A stretch of DNA of 6,534 nucleotides, taken from Lachnoclostridium sp. GTDB taxonomy: Bacteria > Bacillota_A > Clostridia > Lachnospirales > Lachnospiraceae. Positions 1-6,104 of the stretch are shown in pieces (position 1 is the first letter of the stretch; each line of letters opens with the position of its first letter). Both the position numbers and the translations under genes were made by a program. The stretch lies in assembly GCA_015057755.1 (NCBI GenBank), contig SVDR01000094.1:1-6534 (forward strand). The letters run 5' to 3'. The notes beneath the pieces are model-generated. The model had not been told where the DNA came from. It was given only the letters and a program-made list of their open reading frames with translations, and did no database searches.

Positions 1-51
1 ATGATCATAAAATATTACAGGAGTGTACATAAAGTTCTGATTGTTCCAAAT

Positions 52-57
52 AAAGGA
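52..57 (+). promoter_or_regulatory. Ribosome binding site that favours the ATG at 67
   Basis: The AAAGGA stretch is the only good Shine-Dalgarno match upstream of the TIR gene. It lies 9 bases before the ATG at 67, which is good spacing, but only 3 bases before the in-frame ATG at 61, which is too close. The site therefore argues for the second ATG as the true start. That choice is inference from spacing and changes the protein by two residues only. Confidence 0.6.
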
Positions 58-66
58 TAGATGTGT

Positions 67-3000
67 ATGGATAAAAAACTATTTTTGAGTTACGGTCATC
101 CGGAAGCGAGCATTTGCTTAAAGATCTGTGATCATCTCAGAGCCAACGGCTTTGATGTGTGGATGGATCTGGATGATATTAAAGAGGGTAACGATTGGAG
201 ACGAAAGATTTTTGAGGGCATCAGCGAGAGCAATGGTGTCCTCGCCTGTCTTTCCAGGCATTCTTGCCGAAAGCCGGGCGTTTGTCTCAATGAATTGAGC
301 ATTGCAGTCGGTGTCAAGGGCGGAAACATTAAGACCATTCTTCTGGAAAATGAAGAAGCGGTGGTACCGCCGGCAGAACTTTGCCACTCCCAGTGGCTGG
401 ACATGCATGACTGGAAAGAGTGGGAGTCTCGCGGTGCAGAGGCCTTTGAAGACTGGTTTTCTTCTAAAATGAAGACGCTGGTGGAAATGTTAAAACGTGA
501 CGGCGAGTTTGCGGGAGAGATCGAGTCTGTCCGGAAAATCTTAAATCCGCTGATCAGCCGGTCGCGCCAGAGTGCCCTGCTGGCGAAGGCGTTCTGGGGC
601 CGCGCATGGCTGGCAGACCAGGTGGAGGAATGGCTGCAGGATAAACATGCCGACCGTATGCTGATCTTATATGGTGAACCGGGTATCGGTAAAAGTGCCT
701 TTGCCGCCAACTATATGCACTACAATGAGAAGGTTGTGGGCGGTATTTTCTGTGAGAGGGATCATGTGCATTTCAATGATCCGGAAAATATCATTCGCTC
801 CATTTCCTATCAGCTGGCATGTCGTTTACCGGCATATCGAAAGGCATTGATTCAAATTTTTGGTAATGGAGATAATCTTAAGAATAAGAACGTTTCGGAA
901 TTATTCGATATGCTTCTTTCGGAGCCGCTCCAGAATTTATATATTGACGGCGGACATGAAACGCTTTGTTTTATCATCGATGGACTTGACGAGTGCGGTG
1001 ATGAAAAGGACAATGATCTTGCAAGAACATTGAAACAGTATGCCGACCGGCTTCCGAATTGGCTTAGATTCCTGGTGACCACAAGAGAGCTGGCATCGGT
1101 AACTTCCATTTTCGGAAACATGAATTCCATGAAACTGCAGGGTTCCATGGAGAGAAATATGGTCGATATTCGGACTTATTATGAGTCTTGTCTTGAGAAC
1201 GAGTTGCAGCAGATTCCACTAGAATCAGAGCGCAATAAAGTGCTGGATCGACTGACTGAGGCCAGCAAGGGCGTGTTTTTATATGCAGAATTGATGGCTA
1301 ACAGCATTCACAATGGAAACCAGTCCATTACAGATTTGGAACATTTCCCGGACGGTCTGTCAGCCATGTTCTACCAGTGGTTTGAAGGAAGTATTCCGAA
1401 ACATGAGGAATATGAGCAGAAATACCGTCGTTTCATCAGCACCATGCTGGCAATTCCGGAGGGTATTCCGACAAACATGGTGACTTCCTTGCTGGGGGTG
1501 GATGAGAACCGGGAACATGATATTCTTCTGAAGATGCAGATTCTTTTGGCCAGCAACACCAACTGGCTTGGGGAGAAAACATGGAAGTTCTCCCATCAGT
1601 ATATCGGAGAATGGATCCGGGGTGAGGAGGCAGGACGGTTTTATTGTTCTGCAAACGTCGGCGCTGACCTTGTCGGCCGATATTTGCAGGAGAAATATCA
1701 GAAAGACTCCGCTCATATGACATCATGGGAAATGTTTACGTTCCTTGGCGATTCCTTTGACATGGAAGAATCGGTAAAAATAAGTGTTCTGAAGGATAAT
1801 AAATTCCTGGAGCAGGCGGTTTCTCTGGCTGATACGTATGCATTGGATGAGGAGGTATTCCGTGCTCGTGTATGTTATGAGCGGTTGGAGCAGTTTGTCG
1901 ATGATGGTAAAATGCACTTTGGAAATCAGCTGAATCGGAAAACGAGAAAAAATCTCAAAGGATTGTCAGAATCCCTGCAGAACCGATTGGATATTCTGAA
2001 ACAGTTACAGACACTGAGCAATGGGGATGCAAAGAATCAGAACATGCGCCAAATGATGGAAAAAGGAACCACTTCCCGGCAGGTGGAGATGGTTCGGGAA
2101 TCTTTGAAATCCACATCCGACAGCTTTGGTTACCGGGAGCTGATCGACCGGATCGCGGACAGTATCCTGTTCCGAACCTTTGAGCAGGCACGAACACGAA
2201 TGAAAGACGGAATCAAAGAACTGAAGGTGCAGGAGCGAGACCGAAAGAACCTGCGCGGACCGATCCTTACGCTGCCGATGACGCTGATCGTTGCGGTACT
2301 GGTGATCGCCAGACTGTATTTCACTTATGTGGACAGCATCCTTGATCCGGATTATGCATGGATGGGGGATTATTATGTCCGTTATGTCCGCCGACAGCTT
2401 ATTACCATGGGATTTGAATGTGCGATCTTATGGGCAGCGATCTCTTACTATAAAAGGGATTTGACAGCCTTTGGCAAGACGCGGGCGAAAAGCATTCGTC
2501 ATTTGATCTCCGCCATGTTTTGGGGCGTTCTCTTGTATATCATAGCTTACGGATATTCCGTTCTTGCATTTTTGGCAGGTTATCTCGTCGTTCTTCTTAT
2601 TTACTGGCTGTGGGATTATCAGGAAGATAAGGCCAAACAAAAATCCAGGGGTTACTGGGGAGAGATCGGAACAGGAATTCTGCTCAGTATGTATTTGCTG
2701 AGCAAAGGTTCTGTTTACTATGTGCGCTCTTTGCTGGCTGGTTTCTGGCCGATGATCATTATGGCGTTGTCAATGACACTTCTTTATAAAGAGGAGACCG
2801 CGGAAATCCGATCGAAAAAGAGTCGACCGGTGCTCTGGTCAGCCGTTTATTATGGGGTCGCGATCGTTTTACTGAGTCTGGCAACCTTCAACGGAGGCGA
2901 ATGGACGGATTACACCGATCAGATCCGGTGGCTGTATATGCTTTTGGTTGCAGATGCCGCTTACCTGCTGTTTGCAAAGCCCAATGTGTCTGAGCTGATC

Positions 3001-3660
3001 CAGTACAGCCGCCGCATGCATCAGAAGTCTATGTTTGATCTGGACTTAAAAGAGGGTATGAACGAGCAGGAGATCCTGGACAGGATCCGGGCTAAAATGC
3101 CGCACCGCATTGTGGTGACAGTCGTATCGAATCTTGTCGCGATCGTTACACTTTTTGTCATGAGCAAACGTGTTCGCGAAATCGCAGTGAGTCTTTACCA
3201 TGAAATCATGGGATATGATTCCATTTGGAATCTCGGCTGGATCGCCCACAGGATGAACGCTGTTTCTCAGAGTTATCATGGAGATTATTCGGCGTTAAAC
3301 AGCCAGAGCTTTATTTCACGGTATCTGCCGCTTTCCTGGATCCATCATCATTACGGCATGGCGCTTATGCTGGGATTCCTTGGACTGAGTATCCTGCTTC
3401 TGATCTTTATGAAGCGTTACATGCAGCCGGAAATTGAGAGCAGATTTGTGATTTCCGTACAGAAACTGATCCTGTTTTCTTTCGTGTTCCAGACGGTATT
3501 GGGAATTGCTGCAGAGCTGTTTTTATTTACCAATACGACCGTGAAGCTGATCTTCCTGGGAGATACATCGTCTCTGCTGCTTTGGATCTTATTTATGCGA
3601 ATCGGCAAGAGCAGAAACAGAAAAAACACCGGCCGGAAGAGAGGTGCAGAACATGAGTAA
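67..3660 (+). CDS. TIR-NACHT NTPase with C-terminal polytopic membrane domain (NLR-like, candidate defence protein)
   Basis: Seen, counting from the ATG at 67 (1197 aa): a TIR domain covers about residues 3-150. It opens with KLFLSYGH, has a BB-loop-like DLDDIKEGNDW at 34-44, and has CLNEL at 73-77, where Glu76 aligns with the catalytic glutamate of NAD-cleaving TIRs. A linker motif FWGRAWL (176-182) leads into a NACHT/STAND NTPase with Walker A GEPGIGKS (203-210), Walker B FIIDGLDE (302-309) and a sensor-like TTRE (338-341). A GVFLYAELM segment follows, typical of the region after NACHT. Residues of about 400-730 look mostly helical. From about 733 to 1179 there are 11-12 hydrophobic segments (for example 733-755, 812-849, 884-907, 1097-1116, 1128-1154), and the tail is basic. 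Known: TIR domains of this type hydrolyse NAD+, and STAND NTPases oligomerise on sensing a trigger. Inferred: a membrane-anchored immune NTPase causing NAD+ depletion and abortive infection. The trigger is unknown. An alternative start is the ATG at 61. Base composition is not obviously unlike the neighbours. Confidence 0.9.
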   Translation: MDKKLFLSYGHPEASICLKICDHLRANGFDVWMDLDDIKEGNDWRRKIFEGISESNGVLACLSRHSCRKPGVCLNELSIAVGVKGGNIKTILLENEEAVVPPAELCHSQWLDMHDWKEWESRGAEAFEDWFSSKMKTLVEMLKRDGEFAGEIESVRKILNPLISRSRQSALLAKAFWGRAWLADQVEEWLQDKHADRMLILYGEPGIGKSAFAANYMHYNEKVVGGIFCERDHVHFNDPENIIRSISYQLACRLPAYRKALIQIFGNGDNLKNKNVSELFDMLLSEPLQNLYIDGGHETLCFIIDGLDECGDEKDNDLARTLKQYADRLPNWLRFLVTTRELASVTSIFGNMNSMKLQGSMERNMVDIRTYYESCLENELQQIPLESERNKVLDRLTEASKGVFLYAELMANSIHNGNQSITDLEHFPDGLSAMFYQWFEGSIPKHEEYEQKYRRFISTMLAIPEGIPTNMVTSLLGVDENREHDILLKMQILLASNTNWLGEKTWKFSHQYIGEWIRGEEAGRFYCSANVGADLVGRYLQEKYQKDSAHMTSWEMFTFLGDSFDMEESVKISVLKDNKFLEQAVSLADTYALDEEVFRARVCYERLEQFVDDGKMHFGNQLNRKTRKNLKGLSESLQNRLDILKQLQTLSNGDAKNQNMRQMMEKGTTSRQVEMVRESLKSTSDSFGYRELIDRIADSILFRTFEQARTRMKDGIKELKVQERDRKNLRGPILTLPMTLIVAVLVIARLYFTYVDSILDPDYAWMGDYYVRYVRRQLITMGFECAILWAAISYYKRDLTAFGKTRAKSIRHLISAMFWGVLLYIIAYGYSVLAFLAGYLVVLLIYWLWDYQEDKAKQKSRGYWGEIGTGILLSMYLLSKGSVYYVRSLLAGFWPMIIMALSMTLLYKEETAEIRSKKSRPVLWSAVYYGVAIVLLSLATFNGGEWTDYTDQIRWLYMLLVADAAYLLFAKPNVSELIQYSRRMHQKSMFDLDLKEGMNEQEILDRIRAKMPHRIVVTVVSNLVAIVTLFVMSKRVREIAVSLYHEIMGYDSIWNLGWIAHRMNAVSQSYHGDYSALNSQSFISRYLPLSWIHHHYGMALMLGFLGLSILLLIFMKRYMQPEIESRFVISVQKLILFSFVFQTVLGIAAELFLFTNTTVKLIFLGDTSSLLLWILFMRIGKSRNRKNTGRKRGAEHE
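3635..3644 (+). promoter_or_regulatory. Ribosome binding site inside the 3' end of the TIR gene
   Basis: GGAAGAGAGG lies 8 bases before the ATG at 3653 and inside the last codons of the TIR-NACHT gene. It selects that ATG over the in-frame GTG at 3644, which overlaps the site itself. A Shine-Dalgarno sequence embedded in the upstream gene, with a start before that gene's stop, is the usual layout for translational coupling. Confidence 0.7.
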
Positions 3661-4024
3661 ATGGATGGATGACTGGTTATATGAACGTGAAAAGAAGAAT
3701 AAGGAAAAGGAGCTGGATCATTGTTTTCGTGAATTGATGGAACTGTGCGGGAAACTTCGCAGGAAGTACAGCGAGATCCCGGATGCCGTTTTTCAGGAAT
3801 ATTTGAACAGCGAACGTACAGAAAAAGACCGTGAGACAAGGAGAAAGTATCCGAATCTGGAAAAAGATCTGACCGCTTATATGGAGAAAAAACGTGTATT
3901 TTTCAGTCTCTGCGAAGATCTGGATCAGCTGGACTGGGATTGGGACGATGATTATTATGATGGATATCATATAAATATTAAAGGACATCGTATCAATACG
4001 ATTACCGGTAAAGAGGAGAAATAA
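3653..4024 (+). CDS. Small highly charged protein of unknown function, coupled to the TIR-NACHT gene
   Basis: I do not recognise this 123-residue protein. It starts at ATG 3653, eight bases before the end of the TIR-NACHT gene, so the two are very likely co-transcribed and translationally coupled. It has no signal peptide or membrane segment and looks cytosolic. Residues 1-40 are strongly charged and probably helical (WMDDWLYEREKKNKEKELDH). Residues 53-80 form a second charged helical stretch. A cluster of acidic and aromatic residues follows at 94-105 (DWDWDDDYYDGY), ahead of a short polar tail ending in GKEEK. Cysteines at 24, 32 and 87 do not form an obvious metal site. Inferred from position only: a partner, regulator or inhibitor of the large protein. 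The acidic patch could contact the basic C-terminal tail of the large protein, or mimic nucleic acid, but nothing in the sequence proves either. No intrinsic terminator follows the gene. Confidence 0.8.
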   Translation: MSKWMDDWLYEREKKNKEKELDHCFRELMELCGKLRRKYSEIPDAVFQEYLNSERTEKDRETRRKYPNLEKDLTAYMEKKRVFFSLCEDLDQLDWDWDDDYYDGYHINIKGHRINTITGKEEK

Positions 4025-4055
4025 GAAAACATCTCTGCTGCTTTAAAGAAATAAA

Positions 4056-4069
4056 GTTGAAAAATCAAC
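4056..4069. repeat. Small palindrome overlapping the -35 box of the dUTPase promoter
   Basis: GTTGA and TCAAC form a perfect 5-bp inverted repeat separated by AAAA, and they cover the TTGAAA -35 hexamer. It could be a repressor half-site pair or a very small hairpin. The arms are short enough to occur by chance, so this is a weak call. Confidence 0.3.
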
Positions 4070-4085
4070 CGCATCGTGTTATGAT
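4057..4085 (+). promoter_or_regulatory. Vegetative (sigma-A type) promoter for the dUTPase gene
   Basis: The -35 hexamer TTGAAA (4057-4062) and the -10 hexamer TATGAT (4080-4085) are separated by 17 bases, the optimal spacing. Each matches the consensus at five of six positions. A TG one base before the -10 box (4077-4078) makes it an extended -10. Transcription would start near 4092, giving a leader of about 28 bases that contains the Shine-Dalgarno site AGAGGG at 4105-4110. This separates the dUTPase from the TIR unit as its own transcription unit, although read-through from upstream is possible because no terminator is seen. Confidence 0.75.
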
Positions 4086-4119
4086 AGTCAGAACATGAAA
4101 GAAAAGAGGGATCAATCAA

Positions 4120-4554
4120 ATGGAGACGATTAAGATCAAGTATCATAGTAATCAAATTGATAAACTGACCTATATCGACGGAAAATCCGACTGGATCGAT
4201 CTGAGAGCGGCAGAGGAAGTGGAGTTTAAAGCCGGCGAGTTCAAAATGGTGAACCTGGGTATATCGATGAAGCTTCCGGAGGGCTACGAGGCGCATATCG
4301 CACCGAGAAGCTCTACCTTTAAGAATTACGGTCTGCTTCAGGTAAATTCCGTTGGTGTTGTGGACAATACCTACTGCGGGGATGAAGATATCTGGCGCTG
4401 GCCGGTATACGCCACAAGGGATACGGTGGTGCATGTCAATGACCGTGTCTGTCAGTTTCGGATCATGAAGAATCAGCCGAAGCTGGTATTTGAGGAAACG
4501 GAACATCTGGGCGACAAGGCACGCGGAGGTTTCGGCTCCACGGGAGTTAAGTAG
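4120..4554 (+). CDS. dut: dUTP diphosphatase (trimeric dUTPase family)
   Basis: The enzyme hydrolyses dUTP to dUMP and pyrophosphate in the cytosol. This keeps uracil out of DNA and supplies dUMP for thymidylate synthesis. At 144 residues it has the length of homotrimeric dUTPases, and all five motifs can be followed. Motif 1 is IDLRAAEE (26-33). Motif 2 is APRSST (61-66), with Ser where many enzymes have Gly after PRS. Motif 3 is GVVDNTYCGDE (79-89), with the catalytic Asp82 and Tyr85. Motif 4 is NDRVCQFRI (107-115), and motif 5 is RGGFGSTG (135-142) near the C-terminus. The short DEDIWRW segment after motif 3 replaces the shorter turn of the E. coli type enzyme. The start at 4120 has AGAGGG 9 bases upstream, and a strong promoter precedes it. 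Related dCTP deaminase-dUTPases share the fold, but the uridine-type motif 3 and the short length favour dUTPase. It is probably a housekeeping gene; a phage origin is possible but unsupported by any neighbour. Confidence 0.9.
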   Translation: METIKIKYHSNQIDKLTYIDGKSDWIDLRAAEEVEFKAGEFKMVNLGISMKLPEGYEAHIAPRSSTFKNYGLLQVNSVGVVDNTYCGDEDIWRWPVYATRDTVVHVNDRVCQFRIMKNQPKLVFEETEHLGDKARGGFGSTGVK

Positions 4555-4570
4555 TTTTATGGCTTAACTC
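4544..4570 (+). repeat. Inverted repeat across the dUTPase stop codon
   Basis: GAGTTAAG (4544-4551) and CTTAACTC (4563-4570) are perfect 8-bp arms around an 11-base loop that contains the TAG stop codon. Two G-U pairs could lengthen the stem. No U-tract follows; the downstream sequence is A-rich (CAAAAATAAAAAACG), so this is not a standard intrinsic terminator on the + strand. It could be an RNA stem that protects or attenuates the transcript, or an operator for the permease gene. Confidence 0.45.
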
Positions 4571-4605
4571 TTCAAAAATAAAAAACGCGAAAAGAGAGTA
4601 ATATT

Positions 4606-5997
4606 ATGGAAAACAAACTAGAACGAAAATATGGTCTATTCACAGCGATATGTATGGTAGTCGGAATTGTAATCGGTTCCGGTGTATTCTTTAAGGCGCA
4701 GGCGATCTTACAGAAGACCGGCGGTGATATGCCGCTGGCGATCTTTGCATGGCTGATCGGCGGTGCGATCATGCTGGCATGTCTGATCACATTTTCTTTT
4801 ATGAGTCAGAAGTATGAGCGAGTAAACGGTATGGTAGACTATGCGGAGGCAACAGTAGGTCCTCGCTACGGCTATTATATGGGCTGGTTTGTCGGAACCA
4901 TCTATTTCCCGAGTATGACAGCGGCTCTTTGCTGGCTTACAGCAAGATACACCTTGGAATTTATCGTTTCTGTAAATCCGAACTTTAATATGATCATTCC
5001 GGCAGCAGAAGGCGGCTGTGTGATCGGTCCGGAATGTCTGGCGCTGACTCTGTTTGTGATGTGCGGTGTGTATGCGTTAAACGTTCTGTCTCCGAAGCTG
5101 GCAGGTAAGCTTCAGACATCCACAACCATTATTAAAATGATCCCGCTGGGACTGATGGCTGTGGTTGGTATTATTTACGGTCTTGCAACCGGCATGCTGC
5201 AGAACAATATGACAACAACTGCGCAGGTGGCAGAAGTTTCTGCAAACCCGCTGTTTGCGTCCGTATGTGCAACTGCATTTGCATACGAAGGCTGGATCAT
5301 CGCCACATCCATCAACTCTGAGATCAAAGATTCGAAAAAGAATCTTCCGAAAGCGCTGGTGATCGGCGGTATCATCATCATCGCAACCTATATTTTCTAC
5401 TATATCGGTGTTGCCGGCGGTGTAACCAACCAGGAGCTGATCGATAAGGGTGCGACAGTTGCATTTACAAAGATTTTCGGTAATGTATTAGGAAATGTCC
5501 TGAATCTGTTCATTGCAATTTCCTGTCTCGGTACAGCCAACGGTCTTATGATGGGCTGCAGCCGCTGTATGTATTCCATCGCAAACCGCGGCGAAGGTCC
5601 GGATCCGGAGATGTACGGACAGGTTGATAAAAAGACCAATATGCCGGGCAACTCTGCAGTATTTGCACTGATCGTCAGTGCGGCATGGTTCCTGTATTTC
5701 TATTTATCCAACCTGGCAGGTACATGGAGCGGCGCATTCGTATTTGACCCGACAGAGCTTCCGATCATCACCGTATATGCGATGTACATTCCGATCTTTG
5801 TACGGTGGATGCGCAATGAAAAGAGTGAAACTACCCTGCGCAGATATGTATTCCCGACATTGGCGATCATCGGCAGTTCCTTTATGGTTCTTGCATCGGT
5901 TATCAGCCATCGTTTCAGCTGTGTATGGTACCTGATCGTATTTGCTGTGATCATGGCGATCGGCGGTGCAGTAGATAAAGCAAAGAAAAACCATTAG
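4606..5997 (+). CDS. APC-superfamily amino acid permease
   Basis: This 463-residue protein is an integral membrane amino acid transporter. The length and about 12 hydrophobic segments fit the APC superfamily. TM1 has the unwound substrate-binding motif GIVIGSGVF (20-28), which coordinates the amino and carboxyl groups of the substrate in this fold. TM6 has the sequence FAYEGW followed by EIKDSKKNLPKAL, a hallmark of the LAT/SteT-like branch. The C-terminus is short and basic (KAKKNH). These features suggest exchange or proton-coupled uptake of a neutral amino acid. SteT-like serine/threonine exchange is one possibility, but the substrate cannot be read from the sequence. The start at 4606 has AAAGAGAG 7 bases upstream. 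No convincing promoter is seen in the 51-base gap after the dUTPase gene, so it may be co-transcribed with it, past an inverted repeat. The gene ends 5 bases before a clear intrinsic terminator. Confidence 0.9.
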   Translation: MENKLERKYGLFTAICMVVGIVIGSGVFFKAQAILQKTGGDMPLAIFAWLIGGAIMLACLITFSFMSQKYERVNGMVDYAEATVGPRYGYYMGWFVGTIYFPSMTAALCWLTARYTLEFIVSVNPNFNMIIPAAEGGCVIGPECLALTLFVMCGVYALNVLSPKLAGKLQTSTTIIKMIPLGLMAVVGIIYGLATGMLQNNMTTTAQVAEVSANPLFASVCATAFAYEGWIIATSINSEIKDSKKNLPKALVIGGIIIIATYIFYYIGVAGGVTNQELIDKGATVAFTKIFGNVLGNVLNLFIAISCLGTANGLMMGCSRCMYSIANRGEGPDPEMYGQVDKKTNMPGNSAVFALIVSAAWFLYFYLSNLAGTWSGAFVFDPTELPIITVYAMYIPIFVRWMRNEKSETTLRRYVFPTLAIIGSSFMVLASVISHRFSCVWYLIVFAVIMAIGGAVDKAKKNH

Positions 5998-6002
5998 AAT
6001 TG

Positions 6003-6031
6003 AAAAAAGGGACCGAAAGGTTCCTTTTTTT
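6003..6031 (+). terminator. Rho-independent terminator after the permease gene
   Basis: GGGACC (6009-6014) pairs with GGTTCC (6019-6024), with one G-U pair, around a GAAA tetraloop. Six A residues before the stem pair with the run of seven T residues after it (6025-6031). The A-tract/T-tract layout means it could also stop transcription from the other strand. It closes the dUTPase-permease unit. Confidence 0.93.
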
Positions 6032-6052
6032 GTGGAAGAATCATGAAAAGTA

Positions 6053-6061
6053 TGTTAGACT
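6053..6061 (+). promoter_or_regulatory. Possible extended -10 element for the lipoprotein gene
   Basis: TGT followed by TAGACT has the TG extension and four of six -10 matches, and would start transcription near 6068, about 37 bases before the ATG at 6105. No good -35 hexamer is seen at 16-18 bases upstream. An alternative extended -10, TGATAAGAT at 6080-6088, would leave a leader of only about 10 bases. A promoter is expected here because a terminator lies just upstream, but its exact position is uncertain. Confidence 0.3.
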
Positions 6062-6104
6062 TTAATGGCAGAAAACGTCTGATAAGATTACGAAAGTGGG
6101 AACC

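Noticed and set aside
8..13. TAAAAT as a -10 box for the TIR gene
   Set aside because: It matches five of six positions, but its -35 partner would lie outside the window and the region is AT-rich, so it cannot be supported.
132..710. 192-codon open frame on the minus strand inside the TIR domain region
   Set aside because: It lies wholly antisense to a clearly coding TIR-NTPase sequence, its product has no recognisable domain, and no good ribosome site precedes it. It is a shadow of the real gene.
3225..3437. 70-codon + strand frame within the TIR-NACHT gene
   Set aside because: It is out of frame inside the membrane-domain coding region, with no ribosome site and no recognisable product.
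3417..3839. 140-codon minus-strand open frame spanning the TIR gene/small gene junction
   Set aside because: It is antisense to two real genes, its product is low-complexity in character (Ser/Pro/Phe-rich), and no promoter or Shine-Dalgarno site is seen.
3677..3988. Hydrophobic 103-codon minus-strand frame opposite the small charged gene, suggestive of a membrane toxin
   Set aside because: Its Ile/Phe/Leu richness is what the complement of Lys/Glu/Asp-rich codons gives, so it is explained by the charged protein on the + strand.
4025..4056. Possible terminator after the small charged gene
   Set aside because: The only short palindrome (CTTTAAAG at 4041-4048) is AT-only and has no U-tract, so it is not an intrinsic terminator.
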